In this document: in pieces, positions 1-5,200 of the stretch
Layout of the letters: every line of letters starts with the position of its first letter
Numbering within the stretch: position 1 is the stretch's first letter
Origin: an uncultured Eubacteriales bacterium
Lineage (GTDB): Bacteria > Bacillota > Clostridia > Oscillospirales > Acutalibacteraceae
Length of the DNA: 5,250 bases
Assembly (NCBI GenBank): GCA_900320235.1
Contig: ONRO01000063.1
Span: 1-5,250, forward strand
Reading direction: 5' to 3'
Translations under genes and position numbers: made by a program
Notes under the pieces: generated by a model
The model's database searches: none
Told to the model about the DNA's origin: nothing
Seen by the model: only the letters and a program-made list of their open reading frames with translations

Positions 1-123
1 AAACTGATTGAAGTTTTAAAAAGAAATAAGCTTGATAAACCCGAACACGCTCACACGAAGCTGATTGACGTTTTTAAAGTAAGAAGCAGCGTAACCAAGC
101 CGCTCACGCTTAGACAAAGCTAA
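1..123 (+). CDS. Possible 3' end of a gene, product unknown (partial)
   Basis: Frame 1 is open from the first base to a TAA at 121-123, giving 40 residues that end in KPLTLRQS. The peptide is basic and looks helical. It contains two related segments 19 residues apart, KLIEVLKRN and KLIDVFKVR, each followed by a KP dipeptide, so the 57-nt DNA repeat here is in phase with the reading frame. I do not recognise a family. An open run of 40 codons can occur by chance, and a minus-strand frame over the same bases is also open for about 20 codons. The evidence is therefore the in-phase repeat and the protein-like composition only. The rest of the gene, if real, lies left of the window. No clear terminator follows directly; the nearest candidate is at 353-373. 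Confidence 0.3.
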   Translation, partial: KLIEVLKRNKLDKPEHAHTKLIDVFKVRSSVTKPLTLRQS

Positions 124-218
124 TTTCCCCTATCAACTCTGACTCCTGACCCGTTTTTCTCAGGCAAGCAAACTTCCAAAGCTATTAAGCGTGATAATTC
201 CGCCCTCGCTCATACAAA
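1..218. repeat. Diverged repeat copies of about 57 bp
   Basis: Bases 1-31 and 58-87 are close relatives (aaactgattgaagtttt and aagctgattgacgtttt), which sets a 57-nt period. Bases 25-59 match 184-218 at 26 of 35 positions without gaps, and both end in a cgctca-yac core. A third related core, cgctcacgc, lies at 101-109. The GCTCA cores start at 49, 102 and 208, so they are 53 and 106 bp apart. The first copies are inside the possible reading frame, while the copy at 184-218 is past its stop. This suggests a decayed duplication of a gene tail or an intergenic repeat. The copies are too divergent and irregular for a CRISPR array. Confidence 0.4.
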
Positions 219-329
219 ACCACTGACGATAATTAATTTGAAAATCAGCCGCCGCCTCTTTAATTCACCACGGCTTTTTCAGTACTACTGTTATCTATGA
301 GCAATTCTGCACTTTCCTTCATGACCCAT

Positions 330-567
330 ACAAGGGGGACGCCCTCTTTCCCACAGTCCGCCGGACTGTTTTTGAATTCACCCCTTGCCGAGGGATTTCA
401 GTCAGGGGATTTTGCCGTACCCCAAGGGCACTTCCTTCGGGCGACTACGGTCGGCGACCGGGGGGCGCTGGGTCTCGCCTGCCGGCTCGGTCGGTGCTGC
501 TGCTTCGCAGCGATGTTCACTGAACATCCGCACCCCCGCTGGACCCCCTGAAGCCTTTGTAAAGGCT
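330..567. repeat. G+C-rich island of clustered inverted repeats
   Basis: By hand count about 70% of bases 421-550 are G or C, while the DNA on the right (657-800) is strongly A+T-rich. Inverted repeats are dense. The clearest are 353-369 (ACAGTCCG/CGGACTGT), 381-385 with 404-408 (CCCCT/AGGGG), 448-460 (CGGTC/GACCG), 499-511 (GCTGC/GCAGC), 512-528 (GATGTTCA, one base, TGAACATC) and 552-567 (AGCCTTT/AAAGGCT). CGACCG at 455-460 can also pair with CGGTCG at 488-493, and AGGGGG at 333-338 with CCCCCT at 544-549. This fits a structured RNA or a folded dispersed intergenic repeat. I see no transposase, no target-site duplication and no convincing promoter. The strand that would be transcribed, if any, is unknown. 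Confidence 0.5.
353..373 (+). terminator. Terminator-like hairpin
   Basis: ACAGTC (353-358), a 5-base loop, and GACTGT (364-369) form a short stem that runs straight into T residues at 369-373. This fits a weak intrinsic terminator for rightward transcription entering from the left. The stem is short, the T run is only five bases, and the site lies more than 200 bases past the possible gene end, inside a region rich in other inverted repeats. It may simply be one of those. Confidence 0.3.
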
Positions 568-656
568 GGCGAAATTTTTATATATTGCCGACCAACTCAG
601 CAGCTCTGAAAGGATGGCGAAACTTATATACATCGCCAGATAATTCAACAAATAAT
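561..656. repeat. Two-copy 48-bp tandem repeat with inner inverted repeat
   Basis: The units are 561-608 and 609-656. They agree at 29 of the first 40 positions; the final 8 bases have drifted. Both begin aaagg, then tggcgaaa, then a T/A stretch, then a gcc core. In the right copy TGGCGA (615-620) and TCGCCA (633-638) are a perfect inverted repeat around a 12-base A+T-rich loop. The left copy keeps only a weaker form of this. The right copy is therefore the better hairpin or binding site. The array abuts the G+C-rich island and may be part of the same element. Confidence 0.5.
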
Positions 657-795
657 ACCTCAGTATCCAAAATTATACAAAAATATAACGTTTTTTTTAA
701 TGTAAATAATATGTAAAGTATGGTAAAATTTTTAATAACATTTTGTATATTAATTAAAATAATATACCTAAAGGAGTAATTATTTCCAAAATCTA

Positions 796-824
796 TTGAA
801 ATAATAGAAAAATAATGCTATAAT
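796..824 (+). promoter_or_regulatory. Distal promoter for the substrate-sortase operon
   Basis: TTGAAA (796-801), a 17-bp spacer, and TATAAT (819-824) preceded by TG at 816-817 make a near-consensus housekeeping promoter with an extended -10. Transcription would start near 831, leaving a leader of about 320 nt before the first gene and passing through the second promoter. The long distance to the gene makes its role less certain than that of the proximal promoter. Confidence 0.6.
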
Positions 825-957
825 ACTTTAGTAATAGTGAAATAAGTATGGATTTTAGTGATTTTTTTGCTTTTCTTCGTTAATTATTCATGTTCAACTT
901 TTGCTTTCTGCCTTTTGTTGTGCAATAAGACGAAAATAAAAAAACTATACTATTATC

Positions 958-987
958 TTGACAATTTTACTGTTATAGTATTATAAT
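958..987 (+). promoter_or_regulatory. Proximal promoter for the substrate-sortase operon
   Basis: A consensus TTGACA (958-963) and a consensus TATAAT (982-987) are separated by 18 bp, one more than optimal. The predicted start is about 993-995, which puts the 5' end of the RNA at the first base of the potential closing helix of the leader. Both hexamers being perfect fits the impression from codon use that the first gene is strongly expressed. Confidence 0.68.
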
Positions 988-994
988 TATTGAA

Positions 995-1126
995 GAATTG
1001 GATATATCGACTTATGTGTATCTATATGGTAAAAAATGGCTTTTTCTTACGGCGGCCCTTTTTACCGTTCGATTACATTCGCTTTTGACAGTCTTGTTCC
1101 TGCCAAATGTGTGTATATCCTGATTC
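995..1126 (+). promoter_or_regulatory. Candidate structured 5' leader (three-helix fold)
   Basis: The long leader can fold. GAAT (995-998) plus GGATATA (1000-1006) pairs with TATATCC (1114-1120) plus ATTC (1123-1126), a closing helix that starts at the predicted transcript end and stops about 11 nt before the ribosome binding site. Inside it, GGTAAAAA (1028-1035) pairs with TTTTTACC (1059-1066), extended by GGC (1038-1040) with GCC (1055-1057). TTTG-A-CAG (1084-1091) pairs with CTG-C-CAAA (1100-1107) around an 8-base loop. I recognise no known riboswitch class. In A+T-rich DNA some pairing is expected by chance, so this is a candidate for RNA stability or translation control only. Confidence 0.38.
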
Positions 1127-1152
1127 TAATATTATGAAAGGGAGTTTTTATC

Positions 1153-1764
1153 ATGAAGAAAGTACTCAAAGTTCTTTCAGCTGCAATGCTTTCAGCAGTA
1201 GTAGCTGTAGGAGCTTCTGCATCTGTCTTCGCTGCATCAACTACTGGCCTTAACGCTGCAGAAGAAAAAGTTCTCGCAGAGCTTCATACAACAGTAGAAA
1301 TGGGCGGCATTCAGAAGAGTCTTCCTGTTCAGTATATTAACCAGGCTGAGCAGTACTTCATTAAAGAAGTAGACATGACAGATGCTCAGGCTGATGAGGT
1401 TATCGCTAAGATCAATGCGGTCAAGGCTTACCTCACAAGCGTTGGCAAGAGCAAGTTCTCAGACTTCACTGATGCTGAGATCGATAAGGCAGTCAGCCTT
1501 TGTAATGAAGCATCAGGTGTAGTTGATTGTACTCTCACGTACAACAAGGTAACTCGTGTTGTTTCTGTTGTTACAAAGGGCACAGACGGCAAGAGCTCAA
1601 CTACTGTTGCTGACGTACGTGTTGATGGTAAAGATGGCGTTGTAAAGACAACTGGTTTCGACGTTCCGGGCGTAGTAGCAGTTGCAGGTGTTGGTATCCT
1701 TCTGGTATCAGCAGCAGGCGTATATCTTATCAGAACTTCTAAGAAGGAGACAGTTGATGCATAA
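1153..1764 (+). CDS. Secreted protein with LPXTG-like tail, probable sortase substrate
   Basis: This 203-residue protein is built like a cell-wall-anchored surface protein. It has a basic start (MKKVLK), a hydrophobic signal core to about residue 25, and a likely signal peptidase cut near VFA (25-27). The exported middle part (28-163) is mostly acidic and helical, with a later Thr/Val-rich stretch. The end has VKTTG (164-168), FDVP, a hydrophobic span (173-193) and a basic tail beginning RTSKK. That is the order of a sorting signal, but the motif departs from LPXTG and keeps only the TG. The mature part has just two cysteines, C117 and C126, which could form a disulfide. The start is set by AAGGGAG (1138-1144), 8 nt before the ATG. 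Lysine is AAG in 13 of 18 cases, unlike the AAA-rich following genes, which hints at high expression. The overlap with the sortase gene implies that enzyme acts on it. The middle domain has no family I can name; a plain membrane-anchored protein is the alternative. Confidence 0.85.
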   Translation: MKKVLKVLSAAMLSAVVAVGASASVFAASTTGLNAAEEKVLAELHTTVEMGGIQKSLPVQYINQAEQYFIKEVDMTDAQADEVIAKINAVKAYLTSVGKSKFSDFTDAEIDKAVSLCNEASGVVDCTLTYNKVTRVVSVVTKGTDGKSSTTVADVRVDGKDGVVKTTGFDVPGVVAVAGVGILLVSAAGVYLIRTSKKETVDA

Positions 1765-2500
1765 AAAGCATCATCATCATTCTTCGCACCGTTCACTCAA
1801 TGGGAAGAATTTTATAATTCTTCCCATTGTCTTTTGTGTGTTGATACTTGGATTGGCTTCAGCGATAATCATTCCTAATACAATAAGATTCTATAATATG
1901 GCAAGTATGTTTTTCTCGGATAATCCACACGATTTTTCGGATGAATTAAAAAATATCTATGTTCCGACTTCTGAGGGCCTTGAGGAAGATAATACCGATA
2001 AAAATGACAAAAATAAAACAAGTAAAACTCAACCCAAAAAAACAAAGACAGTGCCGATCACCGAAATAGAATACCCGGATTATAGTGATCAGTTCGGAGA
2101 GTTTATCATGGAGGACTGTAATATAAAATGTCCGCTTTTCTATGGTGACGGAGATCTTCAGCTAAATTACGGTGTGGGAATATATACAGGTAGTTTCATA
2201 CCCGGATATGGAAAACCAATAATGATAGCAGGACATAATGCAACCTATTTCAACGGGCTGAAATATGCACAGAAGGGTCAGATAATACTGATCCGGACCA
2301 GCTATGGCAATTACAGATACGAGGTCACGGATGTAGCAGTGAAAAAGCATAACGATAAGAGCGCATATGATCTTGGAGCACAGGAGGAAACTCTGACGCT
2401 TTATACCTGTTACCCGTTTGATCAGTTCGGACTGACATCGCAGAGATGCTTTGTATATGCGAAATACATTTCAGGACCGAAGCTGGATATCAGCAGATAG
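1757..2500 (+). CDS. Class D-like sortase
   Basis: Sortases are membrane-bound cysteine transpeptidases that cut a sorting signal and join the protein to the cell wall. This 247-residue protein has a short cytosolic tail, one membrane span (about 19-40), a low-complexity Asp/Lys/Thr linker (about 72-100) and a C-terminal sortase domain. The triad is visible: His160 in AGHN, Cys218 in TLYTCYPF and Arg230 in SQRCFVYA. TLxTCYPF is typical of class D. The ATG at 1757 is chosen because AAGGAG (1744-1749) sits 7 nt upstream and it overlaps the previous stop by 8 nt; the same frame is open further upstream, from 1682, but that lies inside the substrate gene. Oddities are a His-rich start (six His in 11 residues), cysteines C121 and C125 before the fold, and C231 next to the catalytic Arg. 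The hairpin at 1798-1829 lies within codons 14-25. Sortase identity is firm; the class and the substrate are inference. Confidence 0.93.
   Translation: MHKKHHHHSSHRSLNGKNFIILPIVFCVLILGLASAIIIPNTIRFYNMASMFFSDNPHDFSDELKNIYVPTSEGLEEDNTDKNDKNKTSKTQPKKTKTVPITEIEYPDYSDQFGEFIMEDCNIKCPLFYGDGDLQLNYGVGIYTGSFIPGYGKPIMIAGHNATYFNGLKYAQKGQIILIRTSYGNYRYEVTDVAVKKHNDKSAYDLGAQEETLTLYTCYPFDQFGLTSQRCFVYAKYISGPKLDISR
1798..1835 (+). terminator. Terminator-like hairpin inside the sortase gene
   Basis: CAATGGGAAGAATT (1798-1811) and AATTCTTCCCATTG (1816-1829) form a perfect 14-bp stem around a TTAT loop, followed by TCTTTT (1830-1835 is tctttt). The hairpin starts 34 nt after the substrate stop codon. It has the form of an intrinsic terminator but lies in the coding sequence of the sortase, over residues 14-25. 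It could be a leaky terminator, a block to 3' exonucleases that stabilises the upstream message, or a processing site. Ribosomes entering the sortase gene would be expected to melt it, so its effect may depend on translation. Function is inference; the stem is seen directly. Confidence 0.5.
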
Positions 2501-2511
2501 GATGGTGTATA

Positions 2512-3375
2512 ATGTCTGAAAAAAGAAAAAAGAAAAACAGCAGTAATCTGAGGACGTTTGTATATGTTGTAATGTCATTTTTTCTTGCATTGATAATGTT
2601 TATACTGTCAGTGGTGGTATCATTGAGAGTAACAGTATTCTCATCTGACTATATGCTTCAGGCAATGTCAAATAAGGAGTATTATACTCAGGTGACAGAG
2701 GAAATGCGAGGTCGGCTTGAAAGTCTTGCACATGCCAGCGGACTTTCAAGTGAATTTGCAAATGATTTCACAGCAAGCTATGATATGCATGAAGATATAG
2801 TAAATTATGTGGAGTCATTTTATTCAGGAAAATCTACACTTATCAATACAACAAATTTCAAACAGAAATTCAGAGCATCACTGGATGCATATATTGAGGA
2901 GAATAAAAAGGAAGGAACAGAAGTAAAGGAAAGTTCCCTTGAATATCTGGTGAACGAATCAGCAGATGTATATACAAATGCGATAGAGATACCGTTTTTC
3001 TCTGTTCTGGCAAATTATGTCCATAAGCTTAAAATGCCGATGAATATAACGATTGTTGTACTATTGGTAATCGCAGGTGTGATAACAGCGATTCTGTTCC
3101 TTACAAACGAATTCAGGCACAGAGGATACAGATATCTGAGCTATGCATTCCTTGCAGCGTTTTTATGTGATACGGTTATCGCAGCAACGGTCAGTATGTC
3201 AGGAATATTCCAGAAGATGAATATTGCGACAAGATCGCTTTATAATCTGTTTGTTGAATATTTCAACGGTATTTTTGTATATTTCTGGATCTTTGCAGCA
3301 GCCTTTCTTGTTTTCGGACTCGTATTCTTCTTTACTTTTGCAAGAAAGCACAGAAAACTTGTTAATTCACATTGA
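2512..3375 (+). CDS. Four-helix membrane protein of unknown function
   Basis: A 287-residue protein I cannot assign to a named family. It has a strongly basic cytosolic start (MSEKRKKK), a first span at about 14-40, an extracytoplasmic domain of about 135 residues (41-177), and three more spans at about 178-198, 208-229 and 252-277, ending in a basic tail (ARKHRK). Both ends would be cytosolic. The outer domain is acidic and helical, with Tyr/Glu-rich and Asn/Ser-rich stretches and no cysteine; no catalytic motif stands out. The ATG at 2512 is chosen because it follows the sortase stop by 11 nt and has AGGATGG (2499-2505) upstream; the frame extends further upstream only through the sortase gene. 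The tight spacing and shared terminator make it part of the sortase operon. A role as scaffold, sensor or assembly partner for the sortase is inference from position only. Confidence 0.85.
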   Translation: MSEKRKKKNSSNLRTFVYVVMSFFLALIMFILSVVVSLRVTVFSSDYMLQAMSNKEYYTQVTEEMRGRLESLAHASGLSSEFANDFTASYDMHEDIVNYVESFYSGKSTLINTTNFKQKFRASLDAYIEENKKEGTEVKESSLEYLVNESADVYTNAIEIPFFSVLANYVHKLKMPMNITIVVLLVIAGVITAILFLTNEFRHRGYRYLSYAFLAAFLCDTVIAATVSMSGIFQKMNIATRSLYNLFVEYFNGIFVYFWIFAAAFLVFGLVFFFTFARKHRKLVNSH

Positions 3376-3383
3376 TCAATCAT

Positions 3384-3416
3384 AAGACCTTCGCAGAAAT
3401 GCGCGGGTCTTTTTTT
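3384..3416 (+). terminator. Intrinsic terminator of the sortase operon
   Basis: AAGACC (3384-3389) pairs with GGTCTT (3406-3411), and CGCA (3392-3395) with TGCG (3400-3403), around a GAAA tetraloop. T3390 can wobble with G3405, leaving one mismatch. A run of T follows (3410-3416). It starts 8 nt after the stop of the membrane protein gene and separates this operon from the ligase-like gene. Confidence 0.88.
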
Positions 3417-3458
3417 CAGCAGGATTAGCCGGCAAAAATCCGGAAGATGTAAAAATGT

Positions 3459-3486
3459 TCAGATAAACATATCTGAGATTGTTTAT
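3459..3486. promoter_or_regulatory. Overlapping inverted repeats at the ligase-gene promoter
   Basis: Two perfect 7-bp inverted repeats interlock here. TCAGATA (3459-3465) faces TATCTGA (3470-3476) across 4 bases, and ATAAACA (3463-3469) faces TGTTTAT (3480-3486) across 10 bases. The second overlaps the -35 element, the usual place for a repressor site, while the first lies just upstream of it. No regulator gene is in view. In A+T-rich DNA one such repeat could be chance; two interlocking ones at a promoter are more suggestive. Confidence 0.35.
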
Positions 3487-3507
3487 AGAATAAAAATATG
3501 ATATAAT
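3479..3507 (+). promoter_or_regulatory. Promoter of the ligase-like gene
   Basis: TTGTTT (3479-3484), a 17-bp spacer, and a consensus TATAAT (3502-3507) preceded by TG at 3499-3500. The extended -10 compensates for the weak -35. Transcription would start near 3514, giving a leader of about 46 nt before the TTG start. The position after the terminator at 3384-3416 makes this the start of an independent unit. Confidence 0.68.
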
Positions 3508-3559
3508 AAAATTCGTACATATAAAAATGAATTATCATTCAAAAAAGGAGTGAACAGAA

Positions 3560-5200
3560 TTGAAAAAAAAGAATAAAAAAGCAGCCGGTTCAGGGTCAGG
3601 AAGTAATGCTGCCGGGAATACCGGAAGCTCCGGCAGTGCGTCAAAGAAAACGGAAAATACAGCTGTCAAGGAGCAGAAAATGAATATCAGAGAAAAATTC
3701 ACAAATCTATATCTTCTGAGTTTGTTCTCGCTGTTTCCGATATTTATGACAAAAAAACTGTTCCACGTCAGAACGGACCGACTGTATTTTTTCATTACAG
3801 CAACGATAGCATTACTTGTGCTGACCGCCGGAGCTTATATTTTCGGCAAGGATAAAAAGCATTTACGCACAGTTTATCAGATGTCTGTATCGGATTGGTC
3901 TTTCATTGCCTTTACAGGAATATGTCTGATATCGGCAATATTTTCGTCTTACGGAGAAGCAGCGTTTACAGGTTCAGGAGGCAGGAACAGCGGATTTCTG
4001 CTTATGGCGGTCTATCTGCTGAGCTATTTCCTTATTTCAAGAAATTTCAGATACATTGAGGAAATATTTACATTCTTTGCGATAATGTCCAGTGTTATCT
4101 GCTTTATAGCAGTGCTGAATGAATTTAACATAGACCCGTTTGCGCTTATCTCTGTCATAAGCAAATCGCAGCAGAAGGATTTTATAACAACTATCGGAAA
4201 CATCAATACATTTTCAGGCTTTGTGTGTGTATCGCTGCCTATTTGTATAATAATGTCAGTCATGACAAAGAAAACGGTATTAAGGATAATATATCTTGCA
4301 GCAGCCGGCATTAATATGACAGGACTTATCGTAGGCAACAGTCTGAGCGGATTTTTTGCATTTCTCTGTGTTATTACGCTGCTTTTTGTATATTGCTGCA
4401 AAAGCATGGAAAAGCTTTTCGGATATTTTCTGACGCTGAGTGTATTATTGATTTCGATAAAGCTTCTCAGGCTATTTTCGTACATTCATCAAGACAAATA
4501 CAAAAATCTCAGTGACATTTCAAAATACCTTGTATACGACAATATCGTATACATTCTGATAATAATCGCAGCGATTCTGACAGCAACAACATTTTTGCTA
4601 TCAAAGCGTTCGGAAGGAAAAGAGCTTCCGCGTTACATACGTTACATAGCAGGCGGCGTAGTTGGTCTTGCGTGGGGAGCATTATTATTCATATTCATAT
4701 ATTTCAGCTTCATTGATACAAAAACAGATCTGGGAAGTTTTGCAACAGTACTTCGTTTGAATGATAAATGGGGAACTCACAGAGGATACGCATGGATAAG
4801 AAGTATATATTTACTAAGGTCAAACGGGCTCAAGAACTTCCTTATCGGATCGGGGCCAGATACCTTTGGTCAGATGATGAAGGCTTCATTCAATGCAGAC
4901 ATGATCAAGCGTCACGGCAAAGTATTTGATTCTGCACACAATGAATTTCTTCATTATCTTGTTACAACAGGAGTAACAGGTGTTGCAGCATATATATCGC
5001 TGATAGTGACAATTCTATACAGATGCATAAAAAGGTGCAAAGACAGAATTCCATTTCTTATTGTAATATTTGTAATTATATCATATTGTTCACAGTCACT
5101 TTTCAATGTTGCTACACCGATCATCACGCCATATATATTTGTGTTCCTTGGAATTGCAGAAGGGCTATTGAGAAATAATGATGCGAAGAAAGCATTATAA
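3560..5200 (+). CDS. O-antigen ligase/polymerase (Wzy_C) superfamily membrane protein
   Basis: A 546-residue polytopic membrane protein. Members of this superfamily polymerise or transfer lipid-linked glycans on the outer face of the membrane; in a Gram-positive cell the product would be a capsule- or teichoic-type wall glycopolymer. A hydrophilic Lys/Ser/Gly-rich start (1-40) precedes about 12-14 spans. Family marks are GRNSGFLLM (141-149), GNINTFSGF (213-221), GNSLSGFFAF (259-268), the large outer loop (about 384-460) with Arg399 and IGSGPDTFG (429-437), and SAHNEFLHYLVTTGVTG (458-474). An Arg in the loop and a His in the H-N/S-x-x-L segment are the expected active-site residues, so Arg399 and His460 are candidates. 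The start is TTG at 3560, with AAAGGAG (3544-3550) 9 nt upstream; an ATG at 3680 is a real alternative giving 506 residues. Ligase and polymerase cannot be told apart here, and no glycosyltransferase neighbour is visible to identify the polymer. Confidence 0.85.
   Translation: MKKKNKKAAGSGSGSNAAGNTGSSGSASKKTENTAVKEQKMNIREKFTNLYLLSLFSLFPIFMTKKLFHVRTDRLYFFITATIALLVLTAGAYIFGKDKKHLRTVYQMSVSDWSFIAFTGICLISAIFSSYGEAAFTGSGGRNSGFLLMAVYLLSYFLISRNFRYIEEIFTFFAIMSSVICFIAVLNEFNIDPFALISVISKSQQKDFITTIGNINTFSGFVCVSLPICIIMSVMTKKTVLRIIYLAAAGINMTGLIVGNSLSGFFAFLCVITLLFVYCCKSMEKLFGYFLTLSVLLISIKLLRLFSYIHQDKYKNLSDISKYLVYDNIVYILIIIAAILTATTFLLSKRSEGKELPRYIRYIAGGVVGLAWGALLFIFIYFSFIDTKTDLGSFATVLRLNDKWGTHRGYAWIRSIYLLRSNGLKNFLIGSGPDTFGQMMKASFNADMIKRHGKVFDSAHNEFLHYLVTTGVTGVAAYISLIVTILYRCIKRCKDRIPFLIVIFVIISYCSQSLFNVATPIITPYIFVFLGIAEGLLRNNDAKKAL
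3668..3682 (+). promoter_or_regulatory. Second ribosome binding site and ATG inside the ligase-like gene
   Basis: AAGGAG (3668-3673) lies 6 nt before an in-frame ATG (3680-3682, Met41). Starting here would remove exactly the low-complexity Lys/Ser/Gly segment and leave a protein beginning MNIREKF just before the first membrane span. It is either the true start or a second start that yields a shorter form. Confidence 0.4.

Larger units (their letters stand above)
124..1152. other. Intergenic region, overview
   Basis: About 1 kb without a convincing gene. From left to right it holds diverged repeat copies (to about 218), a transition with nothing recognisable (219-329), a G+C-rich island of inverted repeats (330-567), a 48-bp tandem repeat (561-656), very A+T-rich DNA with no clear signal except an orphan AAAGGAG at 770-776 (657-795), two promoters (796-824, 958-987), and a leader with potential structure (995-1126). 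Short open frames in the G+C-rich island run across the inverted repeats, lack ribosome binding sites and do not look like proteins. Whether the island was inserted is inference from the abrupt base-composition change. Confidence 0.6.

Noticed and set aside
145..164. CCTGA/TCAGG hairpin with a T run
   Set aside because: The T run is in the loop, not after the stem, so it is not a terminator.
1..240. CRISPR array
   Set aside because: Repeat copies are strongly diverged and unevenly spaced, with no constant repeat or distinct spacers.
260..322. Minus-strand 20-codon frame (MKESAELL start), open further upstream to about 397
   Set aside because: The short peptide looks mildly protein-like, but there is no clear ribosome binding site and the upstream part lies in the inverted-repeat island. 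It may be a fragment carried by a repeat.
297..609. Open frames of 84 and 74 codons on the + strand
   Set aside because: They cross the G+C-rich inverted repeats, overlap each other, lack ribosome binding sites and have no protein-like pattern.
770..798. AAAGGAG followed by a TTG
   Set aside because: No start codon at a usable distance; the TTG is 19 nt away, is followed at once by a stop, and belongs to the -35 element at 796-801.
848..927. Two Phe-rich mini-frames (MDFSDFFAFLR at 848-883 and MFNFCFLPFVVQ at 889-927), reminiscent of attenuator leader peptides
   Set aside because: T-rich DNA encodes Phe by default, neither has a good ribosome binding site, no terminator/antiterminator pair follows, and the operon has no link to Phe metabolism.
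1428..1796. Minus-strand 122-codon frame
   Set aside because: Shadow of the substrate gene, whose + strand frame has signal peptide, ribosome binding site and anchor.
4024..4485. Minus-strand 153-codon frame
   Set aside because: Shadow of the ligase-like gene; no ribosome binding site and the + strand frame has clear family motifs.
4531..4553. 9-bp inverted repeat (TGTATACGA/TCGTATACA) within the ligase-like gene
   Set aside because: It is mid-gene with no T run and no promoter nearby; likely chance in A+T-rich coding DNA.
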